NCBI GenBank assembly: GCA_030734395.1
Contig: JAUZTG010000042.1
Location: forward strand, 1,178,001-1,242,000
DNA from: Sarocladium kiliense
Lineage: Eukaryota > Ascomycota > Sordariomycetes > Hypocreales > Sarocladiaceae
Length of the DNA stretch: 64,000 bases
Reading direction: 5' to 3'
The translations under genes and the position numbers were made by a program. Shown in pieces: positions 20,128-31,500 of this stretch; positions within the stretch are counted from its first letter, which is position 1, and the number at the start of each line of letters is the position of its first letter. The notes beneath the pieces were generated by a model. It saw only the letters and a list, made by a program, of their open reading frames with translations. It did no database searches and was not told the origin of the DNA.

Positions 20128-21945
20128 CTAGGCCGGCTTCGGCCTCTTCAGCGGATGAGCCTCCGTGTTGAATACATACTCGTCCAGACTGACCAGGTCA
20201 GGTGGCGAGAAGATGAGATAGAAGTACTTCAGCGTTTCGGCTGTCCAGAAACTCTGTTGTAGGTTAGCAGTCTGAACATTGTTCCAGGGAATGACGGCTG
20301 GATAACTCACCTCCATCGAATCCACTTGCTCGGGCTTATCCTGTGTGATATCCTTGACAGCTGCATTGGCAAACGGTGTCTCTGTAAGCTTCATGATGGA
20401 CTGGAACATCTCCCACGCCAGATCCTGAAGATCCGCCTTGCCCGTCATTCGATACAAGAGGAAAATACTCTCGATGGCCTCAGGACGCAGGATATACTTT
20501 GCGTCGCGGGCCCCCATAAAGCCCTTAGGCAATCTCCGTGAACCCTCATTGTCCCACATCTCCTGATTCCACTTGCACTCGGTCATCGACTCGCACATAA
20601 TCAACTGAAAAATCTCCGGCATCACTCCGGACGGGAAGCTGTTGTAAGCCCAGCCACAACCTCGAGCCAGGCGCTCGCCGATGTTGACATGGTCATCAAG
20701 CTGGAACAGCTTGCCACCGAGACCGAACATGCCACCAACAAAGCAGGTCAGGTGCTGAGATTCGGGGATGAGGCGAGGGTATCCCTTGACGACCTTGATG
20801 TCACCGGTGAAAAGGATATCATCTTCCTTCGGTGTCATTGGCCGGAAGAGCATGTTCTTCACCACAGTGTCCATCGCCGTTCGGTATAGGGTCTGATAAG
20901 TCTCGTCAAGCCCACCGACAAGCGCATACATCTTCGGCAAGTATTCGTAAAGAGAATCAGCGAGCGCGCCAAGGGTGAAAGTGGTGTCTGGCGCCGCTTC
21001 GTTCTTGAAATCCAGCGCCATAGGCCACATTCCAGGCAACTCAGTGGTGTTTTGGACCTTCTCGAGGAACCTCGTAACCCGATCCGTCGCATCGTAGAAT
21101 TTGGGATCGCCGGTGAGCTGCGAAAGACGCGTGAACTCAAGGGACAGCGACGCGGGCGACGCTGACGGGTCATGAGTGCCGGCGACTTGTTGACCGTTGC
21201 GCGCGTCATTGAAGTTGAGCCAGAAGCCTGGTAATCTGTTGGGTGTGTCGAAACCGACATACAACATCTCACCCAGCTCATGCGCCTTCTGCAAGAGCAC
21301 CTCGTCGCCGCTCAGATCATAGGCGCTGAGCAAGCCGCCAAGGTGTCGGATGGTTGTCTCGAACATATTTGCTGCGCCGTCGCTCGTCTTGGACCAGTCG
21401 ATCGTGCTAGCCGCGACGGCCGCTTCGTGAAATTCGGTCTTGAAATCCATGATCCAAAGTGTATCGAGAGAGTCGACAAGAGTGGCAGCCCAGCCGCCGA
21501 ATGTGTTCTTCGACGTGCCGGACAGCGGCGCAAGTTCGTCCATCATCCAGGCATGCTCTCGATATGAGTCCCAGGTGCGCTTGAAAGCCTTGCGCACTGC
21601 ATCGCGGCGCTTGTCGTTGGTCGAAGACTGCTTGAATTCGGTGCTGGGCGCCTGAACAGGAGGCAGGGCGAGTGGCTTGCCAGCAGGAAGAGCCTTGATG
21701 CTGCCCGGAGGGTAATATGGGTCGAAGGTGGCCCAGTCGAAAGAGTTCCCTGATCTGAACTTGTTCGCAGGCTTCGCAGCAGCGGGAATCAGCTCATCTT
21801 CGGTCGGTTGTGAGACTGACGTGTCGACAGAGGGTTTCGATGGCCCGCTGGAGAAGGGCGAGGGGAGGACGTTGGTGTAGAAGAGGAAGAAGAAGATGGC
21901 GAGGGTGAGCAGCGCAAGGCGCGTTCGCCTCCTAGGAGCGGCCAT
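20128..21945 (-). CDS. Class I alpha-1,2-mannosidase, GH47, type II membrane
   Basis: Minus-strand exons 21945-20311 and 20253-20128 code for 586 residues. The separating 57-nt intron (GTGAGT, branch GCTAAC, acceptor CAACAG) is a multiple of three with no stop, but removing it restores the family motif SFWTAETLKYFYL from DSME to SFW, so it is real. The start at 21945 gives a short basic tail and one signal-anchor (residues 7-27), typical of ER/Golgi glycan-trimming enzymes. The GH47 barrel begins with RRDAVRKAFKRTWDSYREHAWMMDEL, carries GGLLSAYDLSGD, LRPEAIESIFLLYRMTG and the C-terminal FNTEAHPL, where the Thr coordinates the catalytic calcium ion; the conserved acidic residues in the ATLVDSLDTLWIM, RPE and AETLKY segments are present. 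It should trim mannoses from N-glycans (MNS1-like or Golgi mannosidase I). Confidence 0.94.
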   Translation of the reverse strand: MAAPRRRTRLALLTLAIFFFLFYTNVLPSPFSSGPSKPSVDTSVSQPTEDELIPAAAKPANKFRSGNSFDWATFDPYYPPGSIKALPAGKPLALPPVQAPSTEFKQSSTNDKRRDAVRKAFKRTWDSYREHAWMMDELAPLSGTSKNTFGGWAATLVDSLDTLWIMDFKTEFHEAAVAASTIDWSKTSDGAANMFETTIRHLGGLLSAYDLSGDEVLLQKAHELGEMLYVGFDTPNRLPGFWLNFNDARNGQQVAGTHDPSASPASLSLEFTRLSQLTGDPKFYDATDRVTRFLEKVQNTTELPGMWPMALDFKNEAAPDTTFTLGALADSLYEYLPKMYALVGGLDETYQTLYRTAMDTVVKNMLFRPMTPKEDDILFTGDIKVVKGYPRLIPESQHLTCFVGGMFGLGGKLFQLDDHVNIGERLARGCGWAYNSFPSGVMPEIFQLIMCESMTECKWNQEMWDNEGSRRLPKGFMGARDAKYILRPEAIESIFLLYRMTGKADLQDLAWEMFQSIMKLTETPFANAAVKDITQDKPEQVDSMEVSYPAVIPWNNVQTANLQQSFWTAETLKYFYLIFSPPDLVSLDEYVFNTEAHPLKRPKPA

Positions 21946-23180
21946 TGGGAGCTGCTGTGTAGTCAACCATCGAGACCTGCATTCAGAGCAGCGCAAGCAA
22001 GATGATCCTGGCGATGCGAAAGCGATTGGTTGTGGGAGAGTAGATAGAGGGCAAGGTTCGCAAAGCAGCCGAGACGGAGGACAAGAGTTTAGACCAGGAC
22101 ACTGTCGAGGGAGCGGCCGAGTTGGGGAACGACAAGCAGAGGACAGCAGTAGAGGATGCTGCTTAGGGCAATAGCCGCAAACAAGCGGATCTTCAGGGGC
22201 TTGCATCCACTGTGACGCTCTCCACAGCACCCTAGCTAAAATCTGACCTTGATCACAGTGCAACGCCTTATCGTCCTCTAATGCTTATCACATGCCAGTG
22301 TCTTTGATCGTATAGAGGTTGACAGTGATGATGCTGTTTCTCGTTTCCCCCTGATTCACATAGTCATGTCTCGCAGGTTCCCTTGCAACATTACTAAAGA
22401 GTCTATTCAAGTCCAATGCCCTAACTATGCTGCCTCGACTGACTCACTGTGCAGGGTGCCAGGAATAAGACCTGAATCCGTTTGCATGTAGTTAGCATTG
22501 CCAACGATCTTGAGTATCACAGAGATAAGGGACGTTTCGAAGGGATGGAGACATCATTCGTGCGCAATGCGTCGCAATTCACTTCTGATAACTTTGGCAC
22601 TCGTCTTGCATATTCATGACCCGAGGGACACGCTGGAGTGCAAGGCTCTTCCATTCCTTGGCAACACGGATCAGATGTCGTCGCTGTATCTAGTTTTGAG
22701 CCGTGCGAAAGACTGAAGCCTGATAGAAGCCAAAGGGCTTGGTTTCGAGTACTTTCCATAGGGAAGAGAGTATTCCGCTGAAGCAAGCCAACTAGAGTAC
22801 AGGAGATTGCAATCTGCGGAATTCTGCAGGTCTGGTGAACCAGGAAAGTCAAACAGAAGGGTCATGGTTGAAGCTGAAATCAGAGCGATTTCCCCGATGC
22901 GTGTGAAATGTGAAGAAGTGCTTGCAAGGCCTTATCCTGGGAAGAAGGCGCCCTCGCAGTGCCTCAGAGCCATGATCTTTAGTGGCGTCAGGGGATGCCA
23001 CCCCTCCAACGGTCCGCCCCGCCACCCACGAAATGAGGTCATCACCACTGTAGGCGAGCCTCCTGCGAAAACTTGCGCCTCCCAGCTACGGTCACCCTGA
23101 TCACCATCCGCGCATCTGCCACGAGACACGCCGATTGGAGCCCAGAGAAAGGAGCGCAGGGCGCTGGAACATCAAGAGCC
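21946..23180. other. Divergent promoter region of GH47 mannosidase and palA
   Basis: About 1.2 kb with no credible coding frame. One core PacC recognition sequence is present (CTTGGC at 22657-22662, reverse of GCCAAG), about 520 nt upstream of palA. A single hexamer is expected by chance at this length. Confidence 0.45.
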
Positions 23181-25931
23181 ATGGCGAGGTATGTGAGAGT
23201 TCTCTAGCAACGTAGGGTACACCGGAGTCCTGACGTGTTTTGGAAGCACTGCGAACATGCTGTCCCTTCCCTTTCGGCGGTCGAACCAGATATCACTCGC
23301 CTCAACCATCCGGCAATACATCAACTCAAAATATGATCAACATCCGGATATGTTTCGTCAGGACCTCGAGGTCATCGATGCGCTGCGGCGTGACGCAGTC
23401 AACGTTCGCGAACCGCATCCCACTGGCGTCGCAAAGTTGCAAACATACGCAGGACAGCTTGTTTGGATCGGCGGCAAGTTTCCAATAGATGTCAGACTAT
23501 ACCACAGTACGCAAGAGAAGCTACATATCAAGTTACTGACACGATTCAGATCGGTGCTGAGTTCAGCTGGTATCCTGCTTTGGGCTACAGCACTGAGCGA
23601 CCACTTGTTCGTAACAACCTCAAGTTTGAGCTCATGAACGTCCTCTACAACCTCGCCGCTCTTTACTCTCAACTCGCGATCAACACTCCCACAGGTAGCA
23701 CCGATGGCCTCAAGACCGCTGCCAACTACTTCAGTCTCGCTGCAGGCGTGCTCGCCCACATCAAGACTGCCGTCCTCCCCGAACTGCGAATGTCTGATCC
23801 ACCAGAAGACATGGATGCCGAGACCCTCGAGTCGCTGACGCAACTGATGCTCGCGCAGAGCCAAGAGTGCTTCTGGCAAAAGGCTGTTATGGATGGCTAC
23901 AAGGATGCGAGCATTGCGAAGTTGGCTGCGAGGGTGTCCGATTTGTACAACAGCGGTGGGGAGGCGGCGGTCAAGAGCGATGCGATCAGCAGTATGTGGA
24001 TACACCATATGTCTGCAAAGCATCATCATTTTGCCGCAGCTGCCCAGTACCGCGCAGCGTGTGACTGTCTAGAGAAGCGAAAGTATGGTGAAGAAGTCGC
24101 GCGCCTGAAAGACGCCGTTGCGTGCGTCACCGAGGGTCTCAGAGAGACCAAGACTGGCTATCTCAGTAAGACGGTCGCCGATGACCTCAACTTCTTGAAA
24201 AAGAAGGTCGAGGAAGATCTGAAGCGCGCGGAGAAGGACAATGATATGATCTACCTCAGTATGTGCAGATGCCCTTGCAACTGAAACCTTCCTAACATAC
24301 TTTAGACCCCGTCCCGCCCAAATCGGAGCTGAAGATTCTCGACCGAGCGAACATGGCCGTTGCCAGGACTCCTCCTCAAGTTGCGAATCCATACGAGTTT
24401 TTCGGAGACCAGGCTGAATTTGGTCCTGCCCTGTTCTCTCGACTTGTGCCGTTCTCTGTCCATGTGGCTACCACCATTTACGAAGGACGTCGTGATCAGC
24501 TTGTTAACCGAAGTATTATCCCTGGATTGGAAACACTCAACGAACAGATGCACAGTCTTCTCTCTTCTCTCGATCTGCCTGGATCTTTGCAAGCGTTGGA
24601 GAAGCCGATGGGAATCCCACCGAGCCTTCAGCAGCATGCGGAAGAGCTGCGTCAGGCTGATGCTGTGGCAAGGGTGCATAAGAGCTTCGCAGACATTGAG
24701 AAGCTCCGAGCAGCAGATATGGCGATCTTCGAGGAGGGAAAATCAATGCTTTTGTCAGAAGAGGAGGAAGACCAACGGTTACGCGCCAAGTATGGCACCG
24801 ACAGATGGTCAAGGCCTGAGAGTCGGAGTGATCCGGAAGGCAGCAGTCTGTGGGGATTGGTCAGTCAGTTCGAGACATGGTTCACACAAAGCGTAACCAG
24901 CGACGGCAATGTCCGCAAGAAGTTTGCAGCGATTGAGGACGTGTTGGAAGTATTGTGCGGCCCAACCAGGGGGTTGACTGAGTATATTCCATCGAGTTCG
25001 AGCAGAGAGATGGCAGATGAGCTCAAACCGGTCGTGGGGAGATTGAGGAGTGCCTATAGTGATGTTTTGCGGCTTGAAAGCAGACGACGAAAGAAGGTCG
25101 AGGCATTGCGGGAGACTGCCCGACGAGATGATATCAAGCCGGATATCCTGAAGGAGGCGGCTCGTTTGGAGCGAACCTATCCAAATACTGCGCTCGATGC
25201 GGCGCATTTCGAGGAATTCTTCGATAAGCGGCTTGATCGTCTGTATGAGCCAGAACAAGAGGCTCTTGACAAGGAGGTAGAAGACCAAGAAAGGTTACTC
25301 AGCGAGGTGGAGAGGGTGAACAAGGAGTTTGAGTCTCAAAAGCAGCGACTGGGCAACCGTGGCAACAGGGCAAGGGAACAGGCGCTTCAGAAGTTGGACG
25401 ATGCTTATTTCAAGTACAAGGAGACGGTGAACAACCTGGAGGAAGGCCGAAGTTTCTACAACCAACTGAATCAGCATGTCGGACAGCAGTTCCGAGATGT
25501 TGTCAAGGGCTGGGTAGCCAGGCGGAGGATGGAGGCGAGGACATTGTCTGAGTAAGTCTATCTGGCGGTCTGCAGCAAGGTCTTTACTAAACGACACCGA
25601 CAGGGAACTTGACATGCCGTCACTAGGAAACCTAAACCTTTCGCACAACCAACCACAGACTCCACCAGTTGCGAACTACGCGGGCCAACAATCACATGCC
25701 GGCATGCAGCGACCTGCGGTGCATAGCCCGGCTGAGGCATCAATCCAGTCGTGGGCGGTCGGCGATGCGGTTCAACAACCGCAACCGATGCAACCGCCAG
25801 CGAATCCGATGGGAGGCGTGTGGGATCCGTCCGTGGGTATTAAGTTCGGAGGCGGAGGACCGACGACGGGCGGTTCCGGTGGGCAAGCGCCCGGGACATG
25901 GAAGCCTGGTTCGGGGATTAAGTTTGGATGA
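23181..25931 (+). CDS. palA: pH-response regulator palA/RIM20 (BRO1-domain protein)
   Basis: Five exons, 23181-23188, 23247-23490, 23550-24258, 24306-25551 and 25604-25931, give 844 residues; all four introns are 47-59 nt with CTGAC/CTAAC branches. Exon 1 is only eight coding bases; its ATG has a good context, and a start at 23257 is the alternative. The second donor, GTCAGA, is unusual. The BRO1 domain (about 10-370) carries PFRRSNQISL, GGKFPIDIGAEFSWYPALGY and LAALYSQLA, typical of palA. A coiled V domain follows (about 400-710), and the tail repeats a signature, GVWDPSVGIKFG and GTWKPGSGIKFG. In Aspergillus, PalA/Rim20 binds the YPxL/I motifs of PacC/Rim101 and ESCRT-III Vps32 at endosomes or plasma membrane, enabling the PalB protease to process PacC under alkaline pH. 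Confidence 0.94.
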
Positions 25932-26207
25932 TGAGGCTGTTGTGTTTGAATAGAACGATGACAACATGGTGCATTCAGAATGGAGTTGAAGTCATGTAGA
26001 GCAAGAATGAGCGAGATGCGAGATGGGAAGAATTATCATTATGGACTACTACTACTCCTAGGACTAGGATAAGTGCTCATCGCTGAACGCTGAAGACATG
26101 TGCTCTAAGTCATGATCACCTTTTGACAGCCGTCACACCGAACCCTGCCAAAACATGGACCACCAAGAATCTAAGACAAGAAAGATGAAGGCCTACAACA
26201 TAAGGGC

Positions 26208-26864
26208 CTAGAACTTGCGCTTGACGTCGATCTTCTTGCAGCTGGGGTTCTGGGGCTTGCCGTTGCCGAGGACCCAGGTGAGGGTCTTGTACTGGTAGCC
26301 GGAGTAGTTCGTGCTGCAGACGTACCAGCGGTTAAGAGCCTTTGCGCCGGTGGACTTTGGGGGCTTCTTGGTGTCGTCGAGGTAGCTGAAGATACGCATG
26401 GCCTCGGTCTTCTTGTCGAAGGCGACGTACTGGATGTCGGTATCGGAGGGTGTGAAGAGCGGGAGGGCGACGTTGGTGGATGGCTCGACGGAGAGGTACA
26501 TGGGCTCAGAGACCTTGCCGCCAGCTGCGAGGGGAAATATTAGATTGGGGATCTCCCTTGACCGACTGATAGATGGGGTTGACTTACTGAAGACAAGATC
26601 CCAGACCAACTTGCCACTGGCAGTGTAGCCCTTGGCCTCGGCCTCCTGACCCTTGGTTGTGTTGAAGCGGAACTTGGAGCCAGGACCTTCGGTGAGGCAG
26701 AGGGATTCGATGGCAGCACCAGTGTGGCAAGCACTCAGAGTCTTGCCATTGAGCGACTTGTCGTCATCGGTGCAGAGGGTGAGCTGGAAGGGCTTGGACT
26801 GGACGTCGTTCTGGGCGAAGGCGAAGCCAGCAAGGGCGGAGAGACAGGCGAGAGAGAACTTCAT
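26208..26864 (-). CDS. Small secreted protein of a fungal family (DUF7907-like)
   Basis: Exons 26864-26588 and 26524-26208 code for 197 residues. The 63-nt intron (GTAAGT, branch TCTAAT, acceptor CGCAG) is a multiple of three without a stop. The N-terminus MKFSLACLSALAGFAFAQ is a clear signal peptide with cleavage near residue 18. The mature protein starts NDVQSKPFQL and holds four or more cysteines (LTLCTDD, SACHTGAA, SLCLTEG, YVCSTNY, SCKKID), as expected for a disulfide-bonded extracellular protein. The pattern QSKPFQL...LSACHTGAAIESLCL resembles a secreted family common in Pezizomycotina and labelled by a domain of unknown function; I am moderately sure of that name. No enzymatic residues are recognisable. 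It may be a wall-associated or effector-like protein. Confidence 0.85.
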   Translation of the reverse strand: MKFSLACLSALAGFAFAQNDVQSKPFQLTLCTDDDKSLNGKTLSACHTGAAIESLCLTEGPGSKFRFNTTKGQEAEAKGYTASGKLVWDLVFSKSTPSISRSREIPNLIFPLAAGGKVSEPMYLSVEPSTNVALPLFTPSDTDIQYVAFDKKTEAMRIFSYLDDTKKPPKSTGAKALNRWYVCSTNYSGYQYKTLTWVLGNGKPQNPSCKKIDVKRKF

Positions 26865-27077
26865 TTTGGCGGTGCTTTTTGGGATGTGGATGGTAGTGAG
26901 AGGGAGAAAAAGGATGCAGCTTGAGAAGAATGAGCAGCAGGGAACAGAGGAGAAGGAGGAGGATGAGGAGGATTGGTCTTTATGAGCAGTCAGTGAAGAT
27001 CGGGCTGGAAGGCAGGTGGCTGTCGATGGTCTCTTCTATAGCTCGAGACTAAGGAAATGCACAACAGCGCATCGGAT

Positions 27078-27084
27078 ACTTATA
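27078..27084 (-). promoter_or_regulatory. TATA-like element of the secreted-protein gene
   Basis: On the minus strand the sequence reads TATAAGT, about 215 nt upstream of the ATG at 26864. The strong TATA fits a regulated, highly expressed secreted protein, by inference. Confidence 0.4.
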
Positions 27085-27393
27085 GACATCGCCAGATGCC
27101 GAACCGCAATCCAACGAACGAATCGAGGGACTAGCTAATTATCGAATTGATTCGCTTTCGAGCCAATCATCCCAAAAAGAACAGGGTGCCGTGCACTGCA
27201 TCTCGTGACCACCGCAGCAACGGGATCGTCAGACGGGATGACGCCCAGTCCACAACTCTGCCGGCTGTCATTCACGATATTTCCTCGTATTCAGCCCAGT
27301 ATCTTGCACGATGTTACCTGATCCGGCAATATAGCTTTGGCGGGAAGCGAACCCCATGCCGACGCCCGAAGGCCGCAAAGCGCGCAGAAAGGA

Positions 27394-27409
27394 TAGGTAG
27401 GTAGGTAGG
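27394..27409. repeat. (TAGG)4 microsatellite
   Basis: Four perfect TAGG units in the intergenic region. The motif resembles a telomere-like fragment only superficially; the fungal telomere unit TTAGGG is not repeated here. Confidence 0.6.
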
Positions 27410-27892
27410 CAGCAGATCCCTTTCGAAAAGAGGCAAAACTTTGTCCATCAATTACGAGTAGCCTCAAACATAGCTCAGAATCTACCGAGGGCCGGAGAGC
27501 GGTGTGCCACACAAGATTGTGATGTGCCCTGAAAAAGTCTGGGGTTACTGGGACAATAGCGCTGGTTGCTGCGAAGAGAATGGAGAAAACTACTGTACAG
27601 TGGGGGACTCATCGGATGGCATGACGTTGTTGCAAAGCTACTGAATGAAGATCGTCGGTGAGAGGGGGTGCGGAGCTTCCTTCTCGTGACGGCATAGTCA
27701 ACATCAGAGATTCGGGGAGGCTTGAAGCGTATACTGTATGGCAGCAAAGGGTCCCTCCCTCGTATTGACCCCATTGTCAGCATGAAGCCGCCGATAGTTC
27801 GCTTCTAAGCCTCCCAGAACCAGCGGAAGCCAGCCAGCCCCCGGACTCGCCGCAACGAGCGATCATCAGATCTGGTCTGGTCTAGAACCTTC

Positions 27893-28162
27893 ATGGGAGT
27901 CGCCAAGCTGCTTCGTCTCGGAGCTTCGGCACCCAAGGGACAGCCCTGGGAGGCCCAAGTGGCTACCTTTGACCGGAGCGGGCCGAGGACGAAAAAATGG
28001 TGGGATTCCCGTTCAGTCGTTTTCTTCTGGTTCGGCTCAATCGCTGCAGGTAACGTTGTTCTAATATTGGTCTGCGCCACCGTCAGCCTGTAGTAGAGAC
28101 TAACCTAGGTGATAGGCTGGAATGCGAGCGCGTTCCAAATAGTTAGTATGGATCTCGTCTAA
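27893..28162 (+). pseudogene. Possible truncated NCS1-type permease N-terminus
   Basis: An ATG at 27893 opens a frame of 157 nt, followed by a well-formed intron at 28050-28115 (donor GTAACG, branch GACTAACC, acceptor GATAG) and a second exon. Splicing gives MGVAKLLRLGASAPK..., then KKWWDSRSVVFFWFGSIAAGWNASAFQIV, ending at a stop 67 residues in. A Trp-rich segment followed by a first membrane span in this form recalls the start of NCS1 nucleobase/allantoin permeases, but the rest of such a carrier (about 450 residues) is absent. A further GCTAAC...CTCTACAG acceptor sits at about 28279-28299. I read it as a remnant adjoining the 3' end of the ABC transporter gene; a short coding gene of unknown function is the alternative. 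Confidence 0.3.
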
Positions 28163-28512
28163 AATTGGCTCTTTGTTGAGCTACTCGGTCAACACAAGCG
28201 GCTTTCGAGAAAATGGGCAGAAACATCCCCATGCGCCGAGTCTGGTGACGCCTTGCGACAGGCATATACATTCGATTGTGGCTAACGACAACTCTACAGC
28301 ACATCCACTATAAGTGCCTACGTGATGGTCAAGGATGACATCAGAGGATGCAGTCTCTCGTGAGATTCTCTTTCAGTAAGGATTATTCGGTTCGTATTTC
28401 CAAAGGAGTTCCCAGTACCAGTCTATCGCGCCATGACTCTTTCATCTAATTAGCACAATGCCATCCGACAAAACCACCGCCTTGCTATGTGTTGCGCACC
28501 CCCAGTTCCTGT

Positions 28513-31500
28513 CTATTTGCGCGACTTGAACAGACCGCCGTTCTTCGGCACTCTCGCAAGCCAATAGATTCCCAGTGCCGCAAAGATGTTAAAGGCAATG
28601 TAAGCGAACTGAAGACCAAAGTTGCGCCACCTTTGATGGTAGTAGATCTCCACGGTGTCGAGGTATGCGTCCGTAGATGCCACAGGACAGAATTGACAAA
28701 GATCACCTCCGCCATCCACCAGTCGGCCACCAGCCTGCTGCATGTACGGAGCCATGTAATCAGCACATGACACGTTCGAGGGAGGCTCGAAGCGGAGAAG
28801 CTCTAGGTCTGAACAAGTGATGTCGTTGCCAGACAGACCCGCCGAGAGCATGCCACCTACGAGGTACGTGAGAGGCGAGACACGGTACATGAAGGTCCAG
28901 AAGCCAGGCAGTCCTGATCGCGGCATGATGATACTGTGAAGTAACTGTCAGCTTCATTGGTCAGGGGGGCGGGAGAAAGACAAGAACATACCCGCAGAAG
29001 ACAAGACAGCTCGTGTAAAGGGTCAGCGCAGTCAAAGCACCCAGCTCAGCAGTCTCGATGGCCACAATGACCATATCGGTGAAAGTCGCGCCGAAAAGCA
29101 TGAATGTCCAGAGCAGCAAGAAGATCAGACCACCTCTCTCGGCAGTAGCGCCATTGGCGTTCTCATTCATACCAAGAGGGTAGTACCATGTGATGAACAT
29201 GAAGAATGCCGAAAGCAAAGTCCATGGAAGCTCGACGATGATGTTCACAAGGACAAAAACAACCCAAGAGTAAGTGCGGGATGCTCGCTCACGGGCCTCG
29301 AAAATGCTGCGTTGAACGATAAAGTGCGGCATTGTTTGGTAGGACATGAAGACGAGGACCGTGAGCAGGAGGAACACTGAGAATGTCTGGTTCTGCAGGC
29401 CTTGCAGGGAAAGTGACATGTCTTGGAATGACAGGCCGACGAATAGTGACTGTAGAGCATGAAATGTTAGGACATGGAGTTGGAATGCACCAGGCGTATA
29501 CTTGAGAGAGACTCACCACTCCAATGACCAGGAGAAGCTTGGACCAGATGTACGAAGGAGTTCTCCAGTACTGTTGAAAGACCCTCACCAGCGTCCACTG
29601 GAACTGAATCATGAAAGACGTCGCGTACGTGTCCTTGATCTCACGGATCTTTGGTGATCCATCCGCATTGGCAAACTGTTTGTTCATCTCCTCCATCTCC
29701 GTGACCCTCTCTGCACGTTCCTTGCTACCAATCCAGGCTTGTGCCCAATCAGTATCTGTCGAACCACCAATACCCGCGCCAGTAACGTTCAGCATCCACT
29801 CGGCAGGGTTCATGTGAACCTCGCACTTGGGCGCTCCCTGGCTCTCGAAGTAGTTGATCATGGTTCGTGAGTCCAGGCCGAGATCGCCAAAGTAGACCAT
29901 TTTGCCTCCCTTTCGGAGAAGCAGCATACGGTCGAACTGTTCGAAGAGAAGAGCGGAGGGCTGATGAATAGTGCAAAGAATCGCCTGGCCTTGGTCTGCA
30001 AGCTTGCGGAGCAAGTCACCAATAGCCCAAGCTGTTTGGCTGTCAAGACCGGATGTGGGTTCGTCAAGGAAGAGTAACAGTTCGGGCTTCGCGGCGAGCT
30101 CGACACCAATTGTAAGACGCTTGCGTTGCTCAGCGTTCAGACCTATGCGTGGGAACAATTATCAGTCATGTTCTGAGCCTTGGACTTATAGGAATGAAGA
30201 CTTACCATAACCAGGTTCTCCAACAATTGCGTCCGCATAACGTTCCATGTCCAGAGTCTTGATGATCTCTTCTACGTAAGCGTACTTCTCCTCCTTAGAC
30301 GAGGCTTCCCTTTGCCTCAAGACTGCACTGAATCGGAGAGCTTCTCTAACGGTTGCGGTGGGCAAGTGAATGTCCTGCTGCTTCGCGTATCCGGTATGGC
30401 TTTGGAAATCGTCGGATCGAGGGAAGCCGTTGACTGTGATGTCTCCATTGACGACTCCGGTTGATACTCTGTCAGCAAGCACATCGAGAAGTGTCGTCTT
30501 TCCAGCTCCCGTAGCGCCCTGTGATTTACGTCAGTAAGTTGATCCCTTGTAGTTAAAGAGTTGATTTCGCCTACCATGAGGGCTGTAAGTGAACCAGGCT
30601 TCACCCAGCCGAAGACATCATCCAGAAGTCGACGATTCTCCTTGTCCACAACGATATCATAGCTGAGGTTCTTCCACTGGAAAGCCTTGGCCTCGCTACG
30701 AGCCAGCTTGCTCTTTGGCTTGAAGAGCCCGCTGGTTGGAATAGGGGCATTCGACTGTGTATCCTGTCCTGCTCCGTCAGATTCGTTCGGAAGGCTTGCA
30801 TCCTTCTTCTCAGAAGCCGAAGACACCGGTCCACTCTCTTCATCTATCGGCTGGCGAGAGGCCGCCTCCTTGTTGGTGCCTCGGAGGAAGACAAGGGCAT
30901 CTGCCTGTGCGCCATCGACGTCCACAGTCTCCACTACGACGAGATAGAATATCAGAGTCGCCACAATAAAGGCAATGAGAATACCGAAGTTCCTGTACAC
31001 GTAATAGTGGTTAGCTTGTGGTCAAAGTCGATATTTTTGAGACTATGTGCAGACCTCCAAATGTTGCCAGGGTCGTAACCCAACTGCGTCCTGATGTAGT
31101 CATTGCCATCAACAAAAGTTGATCCAGGGGCACCGCCTCGAGTGCCACACGTGCGCTGGTCAGAGGTCGCATCCTCGTAAGCCGGAACGAAAGCATTGCA
31201 CTCGAAACGACGACCGCGAAGCTCGTTGATGACAAGACTCTGGTACGCATATGAAATTGGATCGAGGCGCTCCAACCACCGAAGCCAGCCCTGCATATCT
31301 CTGACTGGTAGAACAAAGCCAGTGTATAGCACCATTGCCGTGACTATCAGGGCGTATGGTGCCAGTGCTTGATAAACGGAACGGGTGACGTGACCCAAGG
31401 TTCGTAGAGTGTTGGAGATTACGAGAGTTGAGAGGAAACCGAAGAGGAGGAACACGAAGAAGGGGCCCGGCTCTCGGCGCAGATTGGCCAGGAAGTACAG

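Larger units (their letters stand above)
26865..28512. other. Intergenic region around a possible permease remnant
   Basis: Between the secreted-protein gene and the ABC transporter stop. Apart from the remnant at 27893-28162, the TATA-like element and the TAGG repeat, nothing recognisable was found. Confidence 0.4.

Noticed and set aside
27805..28080. A minus-strand frame opposite the permease remnant
   Set aside because: No domain, and the plus strand has the better splice signals.
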